Assembly (NCBI GenBank): GCA_024195265.1
Contig: JAJLRJ010000006.1
Coordinates: forward strand, 10,717,639 to 10,781,638
Direction of reading: 5' to 3'
Length of the DNA stretch: 64,000 nucleotides
DNA from: Dendrophyllia cribrosa
Lineage: Eukaryota > Cnidaria > Anthozoa > Scleractinia > Dendrophylliidae
A program made the translations under genes and the position numbers. The notes below the pieces were generated by a model, which searched no databases, was not told the origin of the DNA, and saw only the letters and a list, made by a program, of their open reading frames with translations. Positions 13,438 through 28,400 of this stretch are shown here, in pieces. Each line of letters starts with the position of its first letter. The first letter of the stretch is position 1.

Positions 13438-16400
13438 ACTTTGCAAATTTTTGGGCGGGGGTGTGCCGCTGGGGCTCTGAGACCCTTAACCTATACTAGA
13501 CCATTTTAGCTGCATTTTGCAACCCTATTCTAGACTAAACACCGGAAAACCTTACCCTATCCTAGACCTATTCCAGACTCGCTATTTTCCAGAAACTCGT
13601 TCACTATCACAGTCTAAGATGCCAGGGTCAGTAAAAATGCCGTACTGCCCGCCGTACCGATTTTTTTTAAATGCCGTTTAGCAGTAAACACTGTCTAGAC
13701 TAAAATTCTCCACGCAACTGATCAGTTTCGCGGAAAATAATACGCTATTCTAGACCAAAAATCTCTGATTACTATACCCTATCCCAGACTAAACTGCCTG
13801 AAAACCATACCCTTCACAGCGGCACATACCTATATAGCTCATATATGGGTCCCCCCCCCCTATTTCCCTTGAAATATTACAAGGGAATCATATCATCAGT
13901 AACTGCATGATCAGTAACAGCTGCCATGATCTTGATATTCGGGTTTGTCAAGGAGGTGGATGGCCTTTGGGCGAAATTCTTGTCTCACTGAAGACTTTTT
14001 CTTGAAACGCCATGGATGCTGTGTATTCGATTTACTTGACCTCTTAGTGCCAGGTTGAAAAGAATTCGACGCCCCAGAAGCCATCGTGAATCCAGGAGTA
14101 GAAACAGTTGCGGAAGAAGTCGAAGAAGGACTTGGTAGATTTGCAGCTGGATACGATGCACCGAAGGATGGAATTTGTTACTTCCCGGCTAGCCGATCGC
14201 GCTGAATTCGCTATTAGATCACGAGTTCTCGTAAATAACGAGGTGTTACTCCCCGATCGTTGAAGAGCAATTTCATTTCGGTCACATTCTCGCACCATTT
14301 GTGTCAGTTCTTCCCTTGCATCTTCCGACGCCATTTTGAACACGTGTTGTGCGAATGTAAAGGGTCTGGGTCAGAGTAACGTCGGAGTAGGGAGGGGGAC
14401 GGGACGGTTTTGTTGAATGAATATTTTATTTTGTTGAATGAATATTATTGGGAATGTCCGGGAACTTACAAAACGTTAATTTAGTATGCATGTCATTTCC
14501 TGCGTTGAATAAAGCTTACATTCAGCTGGAATGAATATTTCTGTTGAACGAAAATGGTTTGCGTTGAAGTTGAATGAATATTTCTGTTGAACGAAAAAGG
14601 TTTGCGTTGAAGTTGAATGAATATTTCTGTTGAACGCAAAAGGGTTTGCGTTGAAGTTGAATGAATATTTCTGTTGAACGAAAAAGGTTTGCGTTGAAGT
14701 TGAATGAATATTTCTGTTGAATGACAATACCATGGGTTGAAGTTGAATAAAAATGCATGTTGTTGAACACAAATATAAGTCGTTGAATGCAATTATACCC
14801 TGTTGAAAATAAATATAAACTGTTAAATAAAAATATACATGTTGTTGAATTTTGCAACAAATGGCTAACCATAAGCGTCAGCACAGAAAATTTATTTTAT
14901 TTCGTCGATTCAGAGTCCTGTTTAGTGAAAAAAGGCTGGCGAAATTGCTTTGCAAACTGTTCTTTTCGTGGCTAACTTACGATATAGCACAAATAAGTCA
15001 GCTTTAGTTCGCGCCGGTCGCCAGGATTGATAAAGGACAAGAAAAGCTGGAAAAGGTAGGTGACTTGAGTTTTAAATTACTGTACATGTAGTAAGACGTA
15101 AGTTTAACTTTCAACCTAATGTCCAACTGGACAGGGTTCAGGGTTATTTTAGACCGTTTGGGGCGTTTGATTATTAGTTTCTATTTGATATTGTGCACGT
15201 CTGACTAGTTTACAATTATTATTAAAGCGATTTTGTTTACAAACAGATTGGCAAAAGTCTGCGACTCTGAGCGCTGAAAAAAATTAAATATCACAGGGCG
15301 TAACATGTCGATCAAAATCGATCATCGAAAACGTAGTCGATACAGTTTAAGTCGACAGTACTCGATATTTGTCGATAATTGTCAATCGACAGGTTTAATT
15401 TGTCGTTAAAAGTCGATAATCACAAGATTTTCATGGCTACGAAATTAACCAAACTAATAAGACTTAATAGCTCGAACGACTTTTCAGGTTGAAGTATAAA
15501 CCGCTCTGAAGTAAATCTTTACGGCAATAAGCTTACATAAAAAAAAACTGAGCAACCAAGTGGTTTGTTATTCAATGTAGAATCGAATAATTACCTTGAG
15601 AAATGATAAACCAAGATAAACAGTGGTTCGTTCAGTGCTTGATGGACCCCAAAAAGCCGTTTAATTCTGTTAAAATTGATAAGCGTTGGAGTTTAATCAG
15701 GTTTAATGAGAACAGGACAGAAGCAGCGTGAGACAGCATGCCAGAAGGCGGCGATCAAGAAATAGCATAAAAATGAGATGCATAAATCACTGATAAGACA
15801 TAAAATGATATGACATGAAAATGAATCACTTTTACTGGAAGAAAAGAGTAGTTTCTGATTTCAGCTTGTGTTTATTTGAGCTTCCAATTAGTGTAAAATC
15901 GGTAAAATAAAGTCTTGACATAGCCGATCCTGCTTTGTTTATCCGCGTTTGCCAACTTCATTTTTTTATATTTCGATATTTGTTGATCGAAATTGATCAA
16001 AATCGAACTGTAAAAAAAATCGATAATCACAAGAAATCGTGTGATTGACTTTTATCAAATTCCGATATTTGTCGATTGATTAGTATTGAATTCAATCTAC
16101 AACGATCGATTTTTATAGACTATTGAAATTATTGACATGTTACACCCTGATATCAGCTTGATAGTACATGTACAGTGTAGCTTTTGCGGTAATTTTCAAA
16201 GTTAATACATATGCTATACATGTACGGTAAGGTTTTAAGCTTGCTCTTGACATGTTTTGTCCACATTTGAACTTATAAGAGGTTTTAAATATGACGTGTA
16301 GCTAGAAAGATGTTTCGTTGCCTTTTGTTTCACCTGTTTCACTGTATTTCAAGCACGAAGATGTACAGTAGATCTTTGACAGTGGAAATTAGAAGTGGAA

Positions 16401-19400
16401 GTAAAACAAAAACCTGAGGGTCTGCATCTTGCATCATGCTCTAGAATTAAATTTATTATCAACTACAAGATCTGTACAGTTGTATTGCTATTTTGAAGTT
16501 TTGTTTATTTTGTTCTCCTAAGGTAATCAGACTTTCAAAAACTACAGTCACATGTACATGTTGTGGTTTACATTTCAAAGAAGGAACAAGTCGGATAAAG
16601 GTAATGGCTCTGTCAATTCCAAGCCCGCTCATTTCCCCCCCCCCCCCCCCCCACAATGGCTCCGTCAATTCCAAGCCCTGTGATATTATCTTCTGTGGCA
16701 CTTGAAAGGTAAGGCACTAGCCTGCCTGTCTTGAAAATTGTGTGAAAGCCCAAAATGGAATATGACTGCATTCACTCTGTTGCTTGTTGCTCCGGTTCTC
16801 TTGAAAAGTGTGGGACCCAAACAATGTTTATCAACTCAGTTTTTGTATTTTTGAGGGCAATCGGGAAATTTAAAATAAAAAACTAAGGATTGTATGAGTC
16901 AACTTTTAAAATCTGAAAGATAAGGTTGTTTTGACAATGCCCCACCCCCAGGCTGACCTGTTTTGGTAAAGTTATAAAATGCCTGACAAATGTCCATAAT
17001 CTGTTCTTCAATTTATTTATTTAATAATGCCCAATCTTGCAGCATGTGTTATAACTCAGAGTTCTTTCTACAATATTTTTAGAAGCAGCTGGTAGAAATA
17101 ATTAGATTTCTAAAGAGACACAAATGAATGTAAAGCATGTGAGTTTAATATAGCAGAGTGTACATGTGAGCGGATGTTATATAACTTATGTTACATGTGA
17201 GTTTGTATGATTTGGTGCATATTTATGTCATGCAAAAATGTTTAAAATATTTTAAAATCTGTTTGTTCTTCAATTCTTGGCCTTCCAACTTAGTATTAAA
17301 TGGAAAATTATAACCAATTTGTGGATTTCAAATGGATTTGGAGCATTTAGGGGAAATGTCACTGTATTGCTGTCATTGCTTGCTTACTCGGCTCATCCAG
17401 CTGTCTCGTTTCACACAATGGATATTTCTGTCATCCTAAGATGTGTTAATTATCACAGTGACGCTGCTAAATTACAAAACATCAAGAACAACTAAAATTA
17501 TCCTTACACTGTTTCGTATTCATGAGATGCATGGCTCTTAGAGCCCTTTCATTGGACTGTGCATTAGGGGATTCCCTCTGTCCTCCCATGTAATATCAAT
17601 AGTATGAAAGCTGTGACAATGAAACTTGGTATAATTAAACAAGAAGCTGTACACAGCTTGAACTTGTGGTGTCTTTAACCCATTGCAGTATTTGATTCCC
17701 AAATGTTTTGAGTGCTTTTCTAGAGAAACATGAAATTGTGTCTAAAAAGTAAGACTACATTCAGTAGCTGACACTGGAAACCGCCATCGCTGACTGAAAT
17801 GCAAAGTAAAACACAAAACTTGCTGGAACAAAAATCCCATGTGGCAATAAGCGGTGAACACAATATCAAACAGTCCTATCCATCCATGAATGCCCCGCAT
17901 TGTCTTGCGTAAAGTTTAAATATAATAAACATGTCTTAAATGAGTTGAATCGCCATTCAATAAGCTTCTTGGTAGTTTGCCTGGGGAGGCAGCGGATTTT
18001 TGTTTTATCTTCACAAGGAGCTGTACCCATGAGTGGCGAAGCCATAAGCGATAGGTTGTCTATTTTGTCACTCGGTTAAAAATAGTTTTGTCGATTTCTT
18101 CTGAATTATTGTCGTCTTTCTGATCAGAATTATTTTTATCCGACTCTTTCAGTCAGTTCTGAATTCTACGGCGGGTTTACGATCAGAGTTAACGTGCAGT
18201 GCATGTCCTGGAGTCCCAGAAATGCCAGCTGAATGACCAGCTGAATGACCAATTCGTTCGTGACTAATGAAACGTTCATGAATTATTTTTCGTTGCTAAC
18301 GGCTTTCGAATTATTTTCGCAGACGGTTTTATTTGTTTTACACCTTCTGAAGGATTTTTTTTTTAACTACGACCGACCGCTGAAATTGTGTGTGTAAACA
18401 AACACGGCGAAGCGAAGCGACAAGAACTATAAATAACTCGGAGATGGTTTTCGGCTAACTGTAACAAAACAACGTACTCTAATTTATAATGATTTTATCC
18501 GCTTTAAGGTATTGAATTGTAGAGGCTGAAAGTATGGTAATTTTGGGAGTTTATCTGTGAGACATGGCGCTCGCGAGCGACCGGGCGGCTAGATTTCATG
18601 TGTATCATCATTTGAATTTTGACTTCCGGGGCGTGCTGATTGGTTAAAATTTGACAGTTGACAAGCTAAAGCCATCCGCGGGTTCTTGTGGGCGGCAGCT
18701 GCGATTTTGAAGGATGCGTGCAGGCTTCCCTTCTTCGCATGACCCCGCCGTCCGACTGGAAGCCTGTCCGCAGGCTAGTTATTCTTCTTTCTGCTTCTCA
18801 AGTTAACACACATGAGGCCACGAGATCACAAGGCCTCAATAATTTGTCAATTAATCAGATCAGTGAGACAAAAATATGCATGTAAAATTTGCATGCACTA
18901 ATGGGACAAAGTCAAATTTATAACTTCTTCCTCGGCTATGCCATGAGTAATAAAGATTTAATATATACTTTAAGATAGGTCATATGATTGTGATGGTATC
19001 AAATCAGCCAAGAGTTCACAATCTTGGATCTCCATACAGGATTAACCAAATTTGACTCAAATTAATTTAAACCAATACAAGGATGCTACATGAAGAAAGA
19101 TCTAAAATTGTAACTGGTACTTTGTAATAAGAGAACCACAGTTTCAATTCTGCAAGACATGTTTCATCAGCCTTGCTCTTCTGTCATTGTCAGTTACATG
19201 TACATGTACAATTAGGAATCTAAAGATGCTTTTTTTTCTCACCCTTGTGTTCTGCAGTAAGGAACTTGCTTACTCCACTCCTTGGAAAAAATGAAATGCT
19301 TGAATGTAAAGTGCTTAAGTATATACATGTACTCAAACAATTAGTTCTTTGTTTACCTGTAGAAAGGCAATCAAATTGCAGACTGTTTTTACAAGCCCCA

Positions 19401-22400
19401 GTGCCTTGCTTAAAGTGAAAGAATAATTTAATGTTACTATTAATAATAATTACAATATTCAGCTAGCAAGATTCAAGTTGTTGGTTAAATGCAATTAGTA
19501 GGTGGGGAATCAAACAGCTGGGGAGTTCTTTTGGTTCTATTTTTCTTCTATTTTCCTATGAAAGTATGGGGTCATGCTCATAGTAGCCAGGGGAAATCCC
19601 CGGCACCCAGCCCTTAGTGACAGCCCTGAACTACAGTAGGTACATGTATACCAGCAGTTAATCCATTTTTATGTCTGAAAAATTCATCAATCAATTCAAG
19701 ATGCTCACTTCCTATATTAATCAAATTGTTTCTCCCAGGAAACATCACATACTCTACATGTACTGTCATGGGTTATGGACATAAAAGTCTACCACATTGT
19801 AAACTCACTGCAAATGTGTGATCTTTCTAAGGTATGTTAATTTAATATTGTTAACATATTAGTTTCCATGTAAATAAGAATAATTGGTTGTGGGTTTATA
19901 TTACATGCATGTTTATGTAAATTATGTTTAAAACACGAACAGCAGTGTTTTATCAAGTTTAAAAATTCGAGCGCGAAGCGCGAGAATTTTTAGACTTGAT
20001 AAAACACGTGCTGTGAGTGTTTTGAACGGCTTCAAACATGAACCGCCAAAAGCGTGTCCCTACGGAGATCAAACAAATGTGCTTTTTGTGCAAAGAGGAT
20101 ATTAGCATACGAGAAAAACAAGTAGACTGATTAGCATACAGCGCATGTGCCACACTGGCTTCGATGAGGTGACCATGGCTTCCCGGCAACTGTCGAAAGT
20201 TTTGGTATTTTAAAGTTCTGAGGAAAAAAATAATCCATGAAAAATGCTATACCAAAGTTGACAGGTACGGTGGATAAAATGTCTAACAATTTTTATTCAG
20301 TGGCAGCGAACGAGTAGAAATGAGCAGCTTGCATCGCTGAACCACTCGCTTTCCTACCAATTTACACGTGGGCGCTGGTGTCATTCAAATAGCGGCTTAC
20401 TTGCTAAACTGTTGGTTGCTAATTTTGTTGGAGAAGATTCCATATACATAGATATTGTAAAACAGTAGTATTTGTTGTACTAAGAATCCTGAATAATTAC
20501 TACCAACATTAGTATTCTTTATACAAAGAATACTAATAAGGAAAATAAACCCATTGTCTTTTACCTATTAAATGGACTACACATGCTCAGAACATAACTT
20601 GCAAGAAATTGTCTCTTTCATTGCATAGCCAATTTCATTCAGCCAAAACGTTTTGATCCATGAGTTCTTAGGAAGATGGTTCTTAATGAAGAAAAGTAAG
20701 AAAACTGAATACAATTGTATTTAGAATACATGTATTTATGGCCCTTGGGGGTGGGGGGGGGGGGGGGGGTTAACTCATGTGAGGGGGGCAGGGTAGTGTT
20801 TAAACTAGCCACAGTGTGTATTTATGCTAATCAAATGTCCCCGGATAAATAAAAGAATGCAAAAAAATGGAGGTGACACCAACTTTTATTTAGCAAAGTT
20901 AATGCAATGGCTACCAACCGTTCATGTCGTTAGTTTTCTTCCTCTGTGCACAGGCTGAGTTGCATGATGTAGGATGGCATTGTGGCAAACTGTATGTGCA
21001 GTAAGGATGCACATGAACAATAAGTGCGAACATGCTTAAATTAAAAGTTTTCTATTTCTAATCAACAGACTATTGAAGAGGCATCCCTTGGTATATTCAG
21101 TATAAGCATAAGGTGGATTTTCTACGACTGAAACAGTGAAGGGAATTTTTTACAATTAATAATGATACTGTCTGTTTGTAAAAAGCGTTGAATCATTAAA
21201 GGGTTGTTCTCAACCAGGGTACATTGGTTTCCGAGGTTCTGTTTGTGGCCATTTGTGGGTGCTGCGAAAATGGCCACCCAGTGATTATTGCAAAAATTTA
21301 AGGTTGTATTGAGGTACATGTACATTGAAACTTTCTTAAAAAACATGAAAACAAATGAAGGGGTCGGGGCATATCCAGCCTATGTTGTTTTTTGAGCGTT
21401 TTACGTTTTTTTTCGCTCAGATTTGCCTAATTTTATCGTACAACGAATAATATCACAAACCCTTGTCGAATTTGCACTAATCCTAAGAAACTGGACTAAT
21501 TTCACCTGAAAAAAGCAGAGTTCTGGTCTTCTAGTGGTTGTTTACATTCAGAGCGTAATTTCGACGCCATTACAGCAGATTGACCGTGAGAATATGCGAC
21601 CGCAATACTCCTGACCCGCGCCAACGACATGAACGAAAATACCGTTATTTACGCGCGCCTGGTTCATTATCGATCGATCGCGAGCTCGCTACGGCAAACA
21701 TGCACATCGTCTGTAGCGTGCGTATGAGCCAATATGTTTAAGGCCCGTCCGGTGATTGAAGGACATCATTAAGTCCGGAAATCCGTAAGTCTCTAGCACC
21801 TCTCAAAGAAACGAGTCGTGTTTCTTGCCTAAATCTCTATTTCACGCTCGAAGGTGAAAATAGACGTTGGTGGACAAGGCGAGCCGGCGGGAAAGTCAGG
21901 AATCACTTCGGATCAGAAAAAGGGCAGCGTTGTGAGTTGTGGGCCATTTCCCATCCCGTGCCGTAGTCGAAATGCCCGATATCCGAAGTGCTTCGAGACT
22001 TCTAATATTTTCCGTATTTCGTTTGGCGGACATTCCGTTTTCGTTTTCGCCATTGATATCCCGACATGCTTTGCGACAGTGGCAGATAGGTCGGCTTTGC
22101 GTGGTCGTGCGGGAGATTGAAATACAGCGTTGGGCAGCTCAAAGTGAGTTCTTGCGGCCGGGTGAAATTCAGCAAGGCGGGCAAAGACTATGAGCCGGCA
22201 GCGGAGGACCGGGGGTGCTTCCCAAAGGAGGTCCGTAACGATAAGGGAGATGGCGCGAATCTAAGTGGCTGACTATCGGTGATAAAAATGAAGCGATTTT
22301 GAGGGAATGAACTTCGGGATTTATTTTTCTTGAGCGGGATTCAGCGGTACGGGCCCAAACTTGGCCATCTGAAGTGAAAAATCAGCGTAAAATCGAGAAA

Positions 22401-25400
22401 TTCGGGTAAACCGCGGGATTCAGCGGGAGACATGCAGATTTTTATTTTTTTGCATACGTTAATTCTCGAAAACGACGGAAAAAAACAACAGAAAAAAATC
22501 TGAACAATGTTTTGCAACGAATTTGTAGTTCACATGCCAAAAATGGACAAATCTGAGCAAGAAAAATAAAAAACGACCTCAAAAGCAACATAGGCTGGAT
22601 ATGCCCCGAGCCCTTCAAATAGCAAATTAAAGTAATAAACAAAAAAATTGAGGAGCTGTCAAAGTGATTTAGATCACTTGATGGATAGGACATTCTTCTT
22701 AGTGAATTGGTTTTATTACATGTACATGTACGGTTTGATCATCCCCAGATCATACAGAATAGAGAGTTTAAGCATCATAACAATGTTCTTACTTTTTTCT
22801 AAAGCTTTGTCATCTTCCAAGTGAATGTACACTGGTTGATATAGGGAAGATATGGAAAATGATAATAGTTTAATAATAATGACCAGTAGATTTTGTTGAA
22901 TCAATTACCTTTTATGTGTGTCAGAAAGTCTTTTTAATGTATTATCATTGAAATTTAAATAAATATATATTTTTTCAAATACTGCTGTATTATAAATCAA
23001 TGTATATGGTGTTATTATGCAACATACATGTAGCATTTGACATTGCAAATACTGTATGCACCAAAACAAGTGCAAATGTACAATGTATGATATATTGTTA
23101 TTCGACATACATTGTAGCATTCTAGAGTGCAAATATGCATCAAAACGAGTGCAAATATGACACGTTATTACACTCTTCTGACCGTGCACTAGGAAAAACA
23201 GCTTCAAAAACGTAGCCTTTAGGAGAATATTTCTGTCGTAAAATAAACATTTATTCAGTGAAAAGTTGTGTAATACGGCTGGGCATTTTTACTCGTCAGT
23301 AAATACTCAACCGTATTACACAACTTTATGCTGAATAACCTCTATTTACTATTAAGGGTCAGCGCATTTTTTTTTCTGCCCCCTCAAATTCTATATATTT
23401 AGTATGAACCCAACACCAGAATTAGCACCTTTGAAAAGCAGGCCATGTGGTGTACACATATGTTTATTTACAGGATTTACTTGAATGGCGCAGATTTTTC
23501 TTCAACGTTGTTGAAGTTCTTTTTTGGACTATAGTCTATGGAATATTATGTTAAATTGATTATAATATATTATTTACGGTTTCACTTGTAATAATAATAA
23601 TAATAATAATAATAAGTTCTTAGAAAACGCATTAACAAGAGTCTCTATGCTTTTTACAATATGTGAATATATAAAAACCTATACAAATTTAACTACTTAG
23701 TTACAACTAATCGGAAGCAAAACCAAAACCAATCGTGACTTGGCTGCACGCGTTTACCCGCGCTACATGTATTTCCTTAGAGTTCGATCGGTTCAATGGA
23801 AAGTACAAATAAATGTTGAGCCACGTAGCACTGGTGATACAAACAAGAAATCAGAGAATTAACTCTGTGTGTAAATTATAGTGCTAAAATCAACCCATAT
23901 ATTTCTCTGTACTGAACGTTAGCCCTAGTAAGGAAATGAGGGACCACACGAGGGAAAGAAAAAATCTTTGACCTCGGTGGGATTCGAACCCACGACCTCC
24001 GGATTAGATCTTCCTTCGCTCTACCGCTTGAGCCACGAGGCCGTACGGGAGCAGATCGTGGGTAATAAGGTGGTAATTCGTGGCAATGAGAATGTGAAGG
24101 GTACAAATAAATGTTGAGCCACGTAGCACTGGTGATACAAACAAGAAATCAGAGAATTAACTCTGTGTGTAAATTATAGTGCTAAAATCAACTTATATAT
24201 TTCCCTGTACTGAGCGTTAGCCCTAGTAAAGAAATTAGGGACCACACGAGGGAAAGAAAAAAATCTTTGACTTCGGTGGGATTCGAACCCACGACCTCCG
24301 GATTAGATCTTCCGTCGCTCTACCTTATTACCCACGATCTGCTCCAGTACGGCCTTGTGGCTCAAGCGGTAGAGCGACGGAAGATCTAATCCGGAGGTCG
24401 TGGGTTCGAATCCCACCGAGGTCAAAGATTTTTTTCTTTCCCTCGTGTGGTCCCTCATTTCCTTACTAGGGCTAACGCTCACTACAGGGAAATATATGGG
24501 TTAATTTTAGCACTATTAATTTACACACAGAGTTAATTCTCTGATTTCTTCAATGGAAAGTAGACGTCTGTTGTGATTGGCCAGAGTGATTACTTTACTT
24601 TTTTATGACACTCATTTGAAAACCGTTCTAATCCCAATATAAAACAAATAGACACTTGAAAAATAATAGCAATGTATTGGGAGATTTTACCTCGATTTGT
24701 AATTGCTGCTCGAGTAACTCGATGTATTCCTTTAGATAATTTGTTTGCTCGGCTAGTTGTGGATAACCTTCAAAATGATGTCTAGAAAGGAAACAAAACA
24801 AATCACACAATTACTAAGATGTGCAATTTTATGGGTTTACAAAGAAAAAGGGATGGTTCGAAATGTAGTGCAGAAAGTAATTTGTGGTTGCTTAGGTACG
24901 GTTCTGCTCTACACTGCACTGTACTTCGCTTTGTGACTGGCTAAAAAAAAAAACTCCCGCCACTTCTTCAACCAATCAAAAGTTAAACCAGAAACAATCG
25001 TGACTCGCTTGCACGCTTAAATTCCCGCCCTTGGCGCCGGCTGCATGTACTTGTTCCGAGTTCTGATTGGCTATTGCGTTGTCAGAGTCTGTTGTGATTG
25101 GCCACAGTGATACAAGCAATTACCTGAGAATATATTTAAGCTTGGTTAATCTTACACCAGGATCTTTTGATTTAACGGCTTGATTAAACTGAAGCATCTG
25201 AAAAACGAACACAACATCTATCAGAATCGTTCAGAATCAGAATCAAAATCTATCAGAATCGTTTTCAAAAAAATAATAACGGAGTAGATCATAAGACAAA
25301 TTAAAGATCCGTTACTAGGATTCAAAATAATTAAAAAGTGAAAAAATGTTCTCTGGTTAAAAAGTAGATCATGTTGTATTTAGAACATTTTTCTATGAAA

Positions 25401-28400
25401 TAGGCGAGTTGCGGAACAATAGAAAATTATTTTGAGCGCCAGGAGACGAAAAAACAGGATGGTCACCCCTGGGGTACTCCCATAATATATATAGATAGGC
25501 TTAGCCTAACAGCGTCGCCCTCTGAACAAGCTTAACTAAACGGGTAAAACTTAACTAAGGTGAAAGGTCGGAAGCACAAGAATTTAGATTGACGACCGGG
25601 TTATTTTTAAATAGCAATTCTCAAAAACAGTATTACCCGACCGTCTGTACAGTACATTTAGACCGTACTAAAGTTCACAAAAACAACTTTTTCTCCGTCT
25701 AGAATAACTATTATGACTACTTTCCGAAAAAAAGACGGATGTAATGCGAAGTGTCCAAAAACAATTGGGTAGTAAAAATAAAAAGCTGAATGCAAGGCTG
25801 GCACTACGGCAACGGGCAGATTTATTATTAAGATGGCCAATATTTTGACTAATAGAACTTGTTTTCCTCAGGGCCAGGGCTATACGGAACATCGCCCGGA
25901 ATCCCATTGTCTTTCGCGACATGTACTTACAGTGCCCAGTTTCTTGATGCGCAGCATAATTATTTGCATATACAGAACCAGTCGGTTGTATTTGCTCAAC
26001 AGTTTAAGCTTTGGGAATAATCTAGTCTCTAGTCTCTTAGCAGGTTCAACTGCTGTCAATTACACGGTTTGATGCGTGATGTAAATCCCAAGGTGTGATA
26101 AAGTTAACAATCGTGCTGTAATTAAAGGCGGGCCGCGCTCTTTTCAAAGCATTTTGTCAACAAATTCGTGTGCGGCAAGAGTTTATTGTTTTTTTTTAAA
26201 TCTTTAGATTCGCAATGATTAGAGCGCGATGGCAAAAACATTTTCCGCAGAACATGGTTTTAAGTTAAAAGCGTTGCCAAATAGCAAGCGCGATGCGCGG
26301 CTCACTCGCTTGTTCGTTACGGTTTTTTACTCGCGCTCGTTACAGAACTTTAATATGGCAGACGACTGAAGAGGCTCGAAGACCGAATTATTTTTTCAAA
26401 CTACCGCGTTTTAACAGTGTTTAGATCGTTTTAACGTTATTTTAAGTGCGTCGAATGTCTATAAAAGACGTGATGTCTAATTCTTCTCGCCCTTTACAGA
26501 GCGCTTCGTCAACAAATTCGTGTACGGCAAGATTTTAATTTTGACTCGTTAGATTCGCAATGGTCAGAGTACGATGGCAAAAACATTTTCCGCAGAACAT
26601 GGTTTTCAGTTAAAAGCGTTGCCAAAAAGCGAGCGTGAATCACGGGTCACTCGCTTGTACGTTGCGCTTTGTTTCTCGTGCTCTTTACAAAGCGTTTTTC
26701 AGTACAGATCTAGACGCGCTCTTTTTCTCGATCGGTTAACGTAGTTCAGACCTAGAGTATATTAACTGAGGTTTTAAAAATGATATAGGCCTTTCTATTT
26801 GCCGGACAATGAGAAATGTGAAATAAATGATGGCTTCTCTTTGAAATCCTTACTTGAACAAGCAAAAAGCAAGCGCCCGCCTCTCGCGACTGGGGGAACA
26901 TTGTTTGTGTTGAGATAATTATTCAAATTTGAATCCGTTTGCCGGTCTCGTGGGAGGTCGTAGGAAGACCTTTTGGAGCACCATTTTTAGTTTACCGAAC
27001 GCCTTCTAGAAAATAGCGCTTTGATACTATTTCCTCGCATCGCATTAAATCCAAAGTTGGCCAATCTTTTGTTTAGACACGAGGCTAACATTTCCAGGGT
27101 GAACCTTAGTTAGCAAGTCCTTTCTTGAAGAGAAAGACCATCCTGAACATCAATGCGGTGTTTTTTCCATACTGAAATCAGCGAAAAAAAAAACAAATTT
27201 TAGAACGCGATTCGATAGTAGTTGTCCGAGATATGTCCAGAAATGCAGGCTAATGAGATTCATGCTCTTTATGATAGACATCATGAAGTGTCCCCTAACC
27301 CTAATTCTCACCTAAACGCAAGCAATTCTGTCAAACATGAAGTCATATGCAAATGACAAATAATTGTGTGTAATATGAAGTACCCAAGGTCCGAGTTACC
27401 TGCATTTCTGGACATAAGTGAGTTGTCCAAATCTCAGGCAAAAAAAAAGGGTCTTAAAAGATTCCTGAACACCTCTTCTAAAAAAGCCAGGGTGAACCAA
27501 ACCGCCAAAGTACTTAGTTTTTTGTTATGGACTAAAACATACACCTTGTTTCGCCATTTCCCCCATTTTCTTTGTAATTTGGCTCTTTCGTCAGACGGAA
27601 GCTTTTCAAATTTAGCGCTCTGGACCGTAAGGTCCCGGATATGTCGCTGTATTCTCGGCGATGACACTCTCTGATGCCAGTCATGGAGTAGCGTGCACCC
27701 CCCAGAACATTTTGCTATGCCAGTCATGGAGTAGCGTGCCACCCCCAAGGACACTTTGTGATGCCAGTCATGGAGTAGCGTGCACCCCCCCCCCCAGGAC
27801 ACTTTGTGATGCCAGTCATGGAGTACCGTGTACCCCCAAGGACACTTTGTGATGCCAGTCATAGAGTAGCGTGCACCCGCCTAGGACACTTTGTGATACC
27901 AGTTATGGAGTAGCGTGCAACCCCCTAGGACACTTTGTGATGCCAGTCATGAAGTAGCGTGCACCCGCCCAGGACACTTTGTAATGTCAGTCATGAAGTA
28001 GCGTGCCCCCCCAGGACACTTTGTGATCCCAGACATGGAGTAGCATGCCACCCCCCATGACACTTTGTGATGCCAGTCATGGAGTAGCGAGGCATCACCC
28101 GGAATGCCATTGTCTTTCGCGACATGTACTTACAGTGCCCAGTTTCTTGACGCGCAGCATAATTATTTGCATATACACAACCAGTCGGTTGTATTTGCTC
28201 AACAGATTAAGCTTTGGGAATACTCTAGTCTCTTGGCAGATTCAACGGCTGTCAATTACACGGTTTGATGCGTGATGTAAATCCCAAGGTGTGATAAAGT
28301 TGACAATAGTGCTGTAATTAAAGGCGGGCCGCGCTCTTTTCAAAGCATTTTGTCAACAAATTCGTGTGCGGCAAGATTTTCATTTTGACTCGTTATATTC

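Larger units (their letters stand above)
12919..14872. repeat. 2-kb foldback element with mirrored 43-bp arrays
   Basis: Arms 12919-13399 and 14307-14872 are inverted copies. Each holds 4-5 units of a 43-bp ATTCAACTTCAACGCAAACC-type repeat (13069-13265 and 14531-14727). They also hold a GGGACGG stretch and the start of an exon-like ATGNCGTCGGAAGATGC sequence. The middle holds a captured coding-like fragment and a poly(G)/poly(C)-bounded element. Confidence 0.9.
14873..21356. other. VIPAS39 intron 12 interior, no gene seen
   Basis: Apart from the hAT-like element at 15294-16149, the poly(C) duplication and the 19930-20022 hairpin, I see only AT-rich sequence with ACATGTA words and scattered repeat traces. 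Positions 17502-17550 resemble 11-60. 18690-18780 has a GC-rich, element-like end containing GCAGGCTT. No supported coding exon was found. Confidence 0.6.

Noticed and set aside
23876..24106. Minus-strand 76-codon frame
   Set aside because: It lies across the SINE tRNA-like head and contains no protein features.
24351..24424. Functional tRNA gene
   Set aside because: The acceptor and T arms are good but the anticodon arm has an 8-nt loop and poor pairing, and the sequence is the head of a three-copy SINE.
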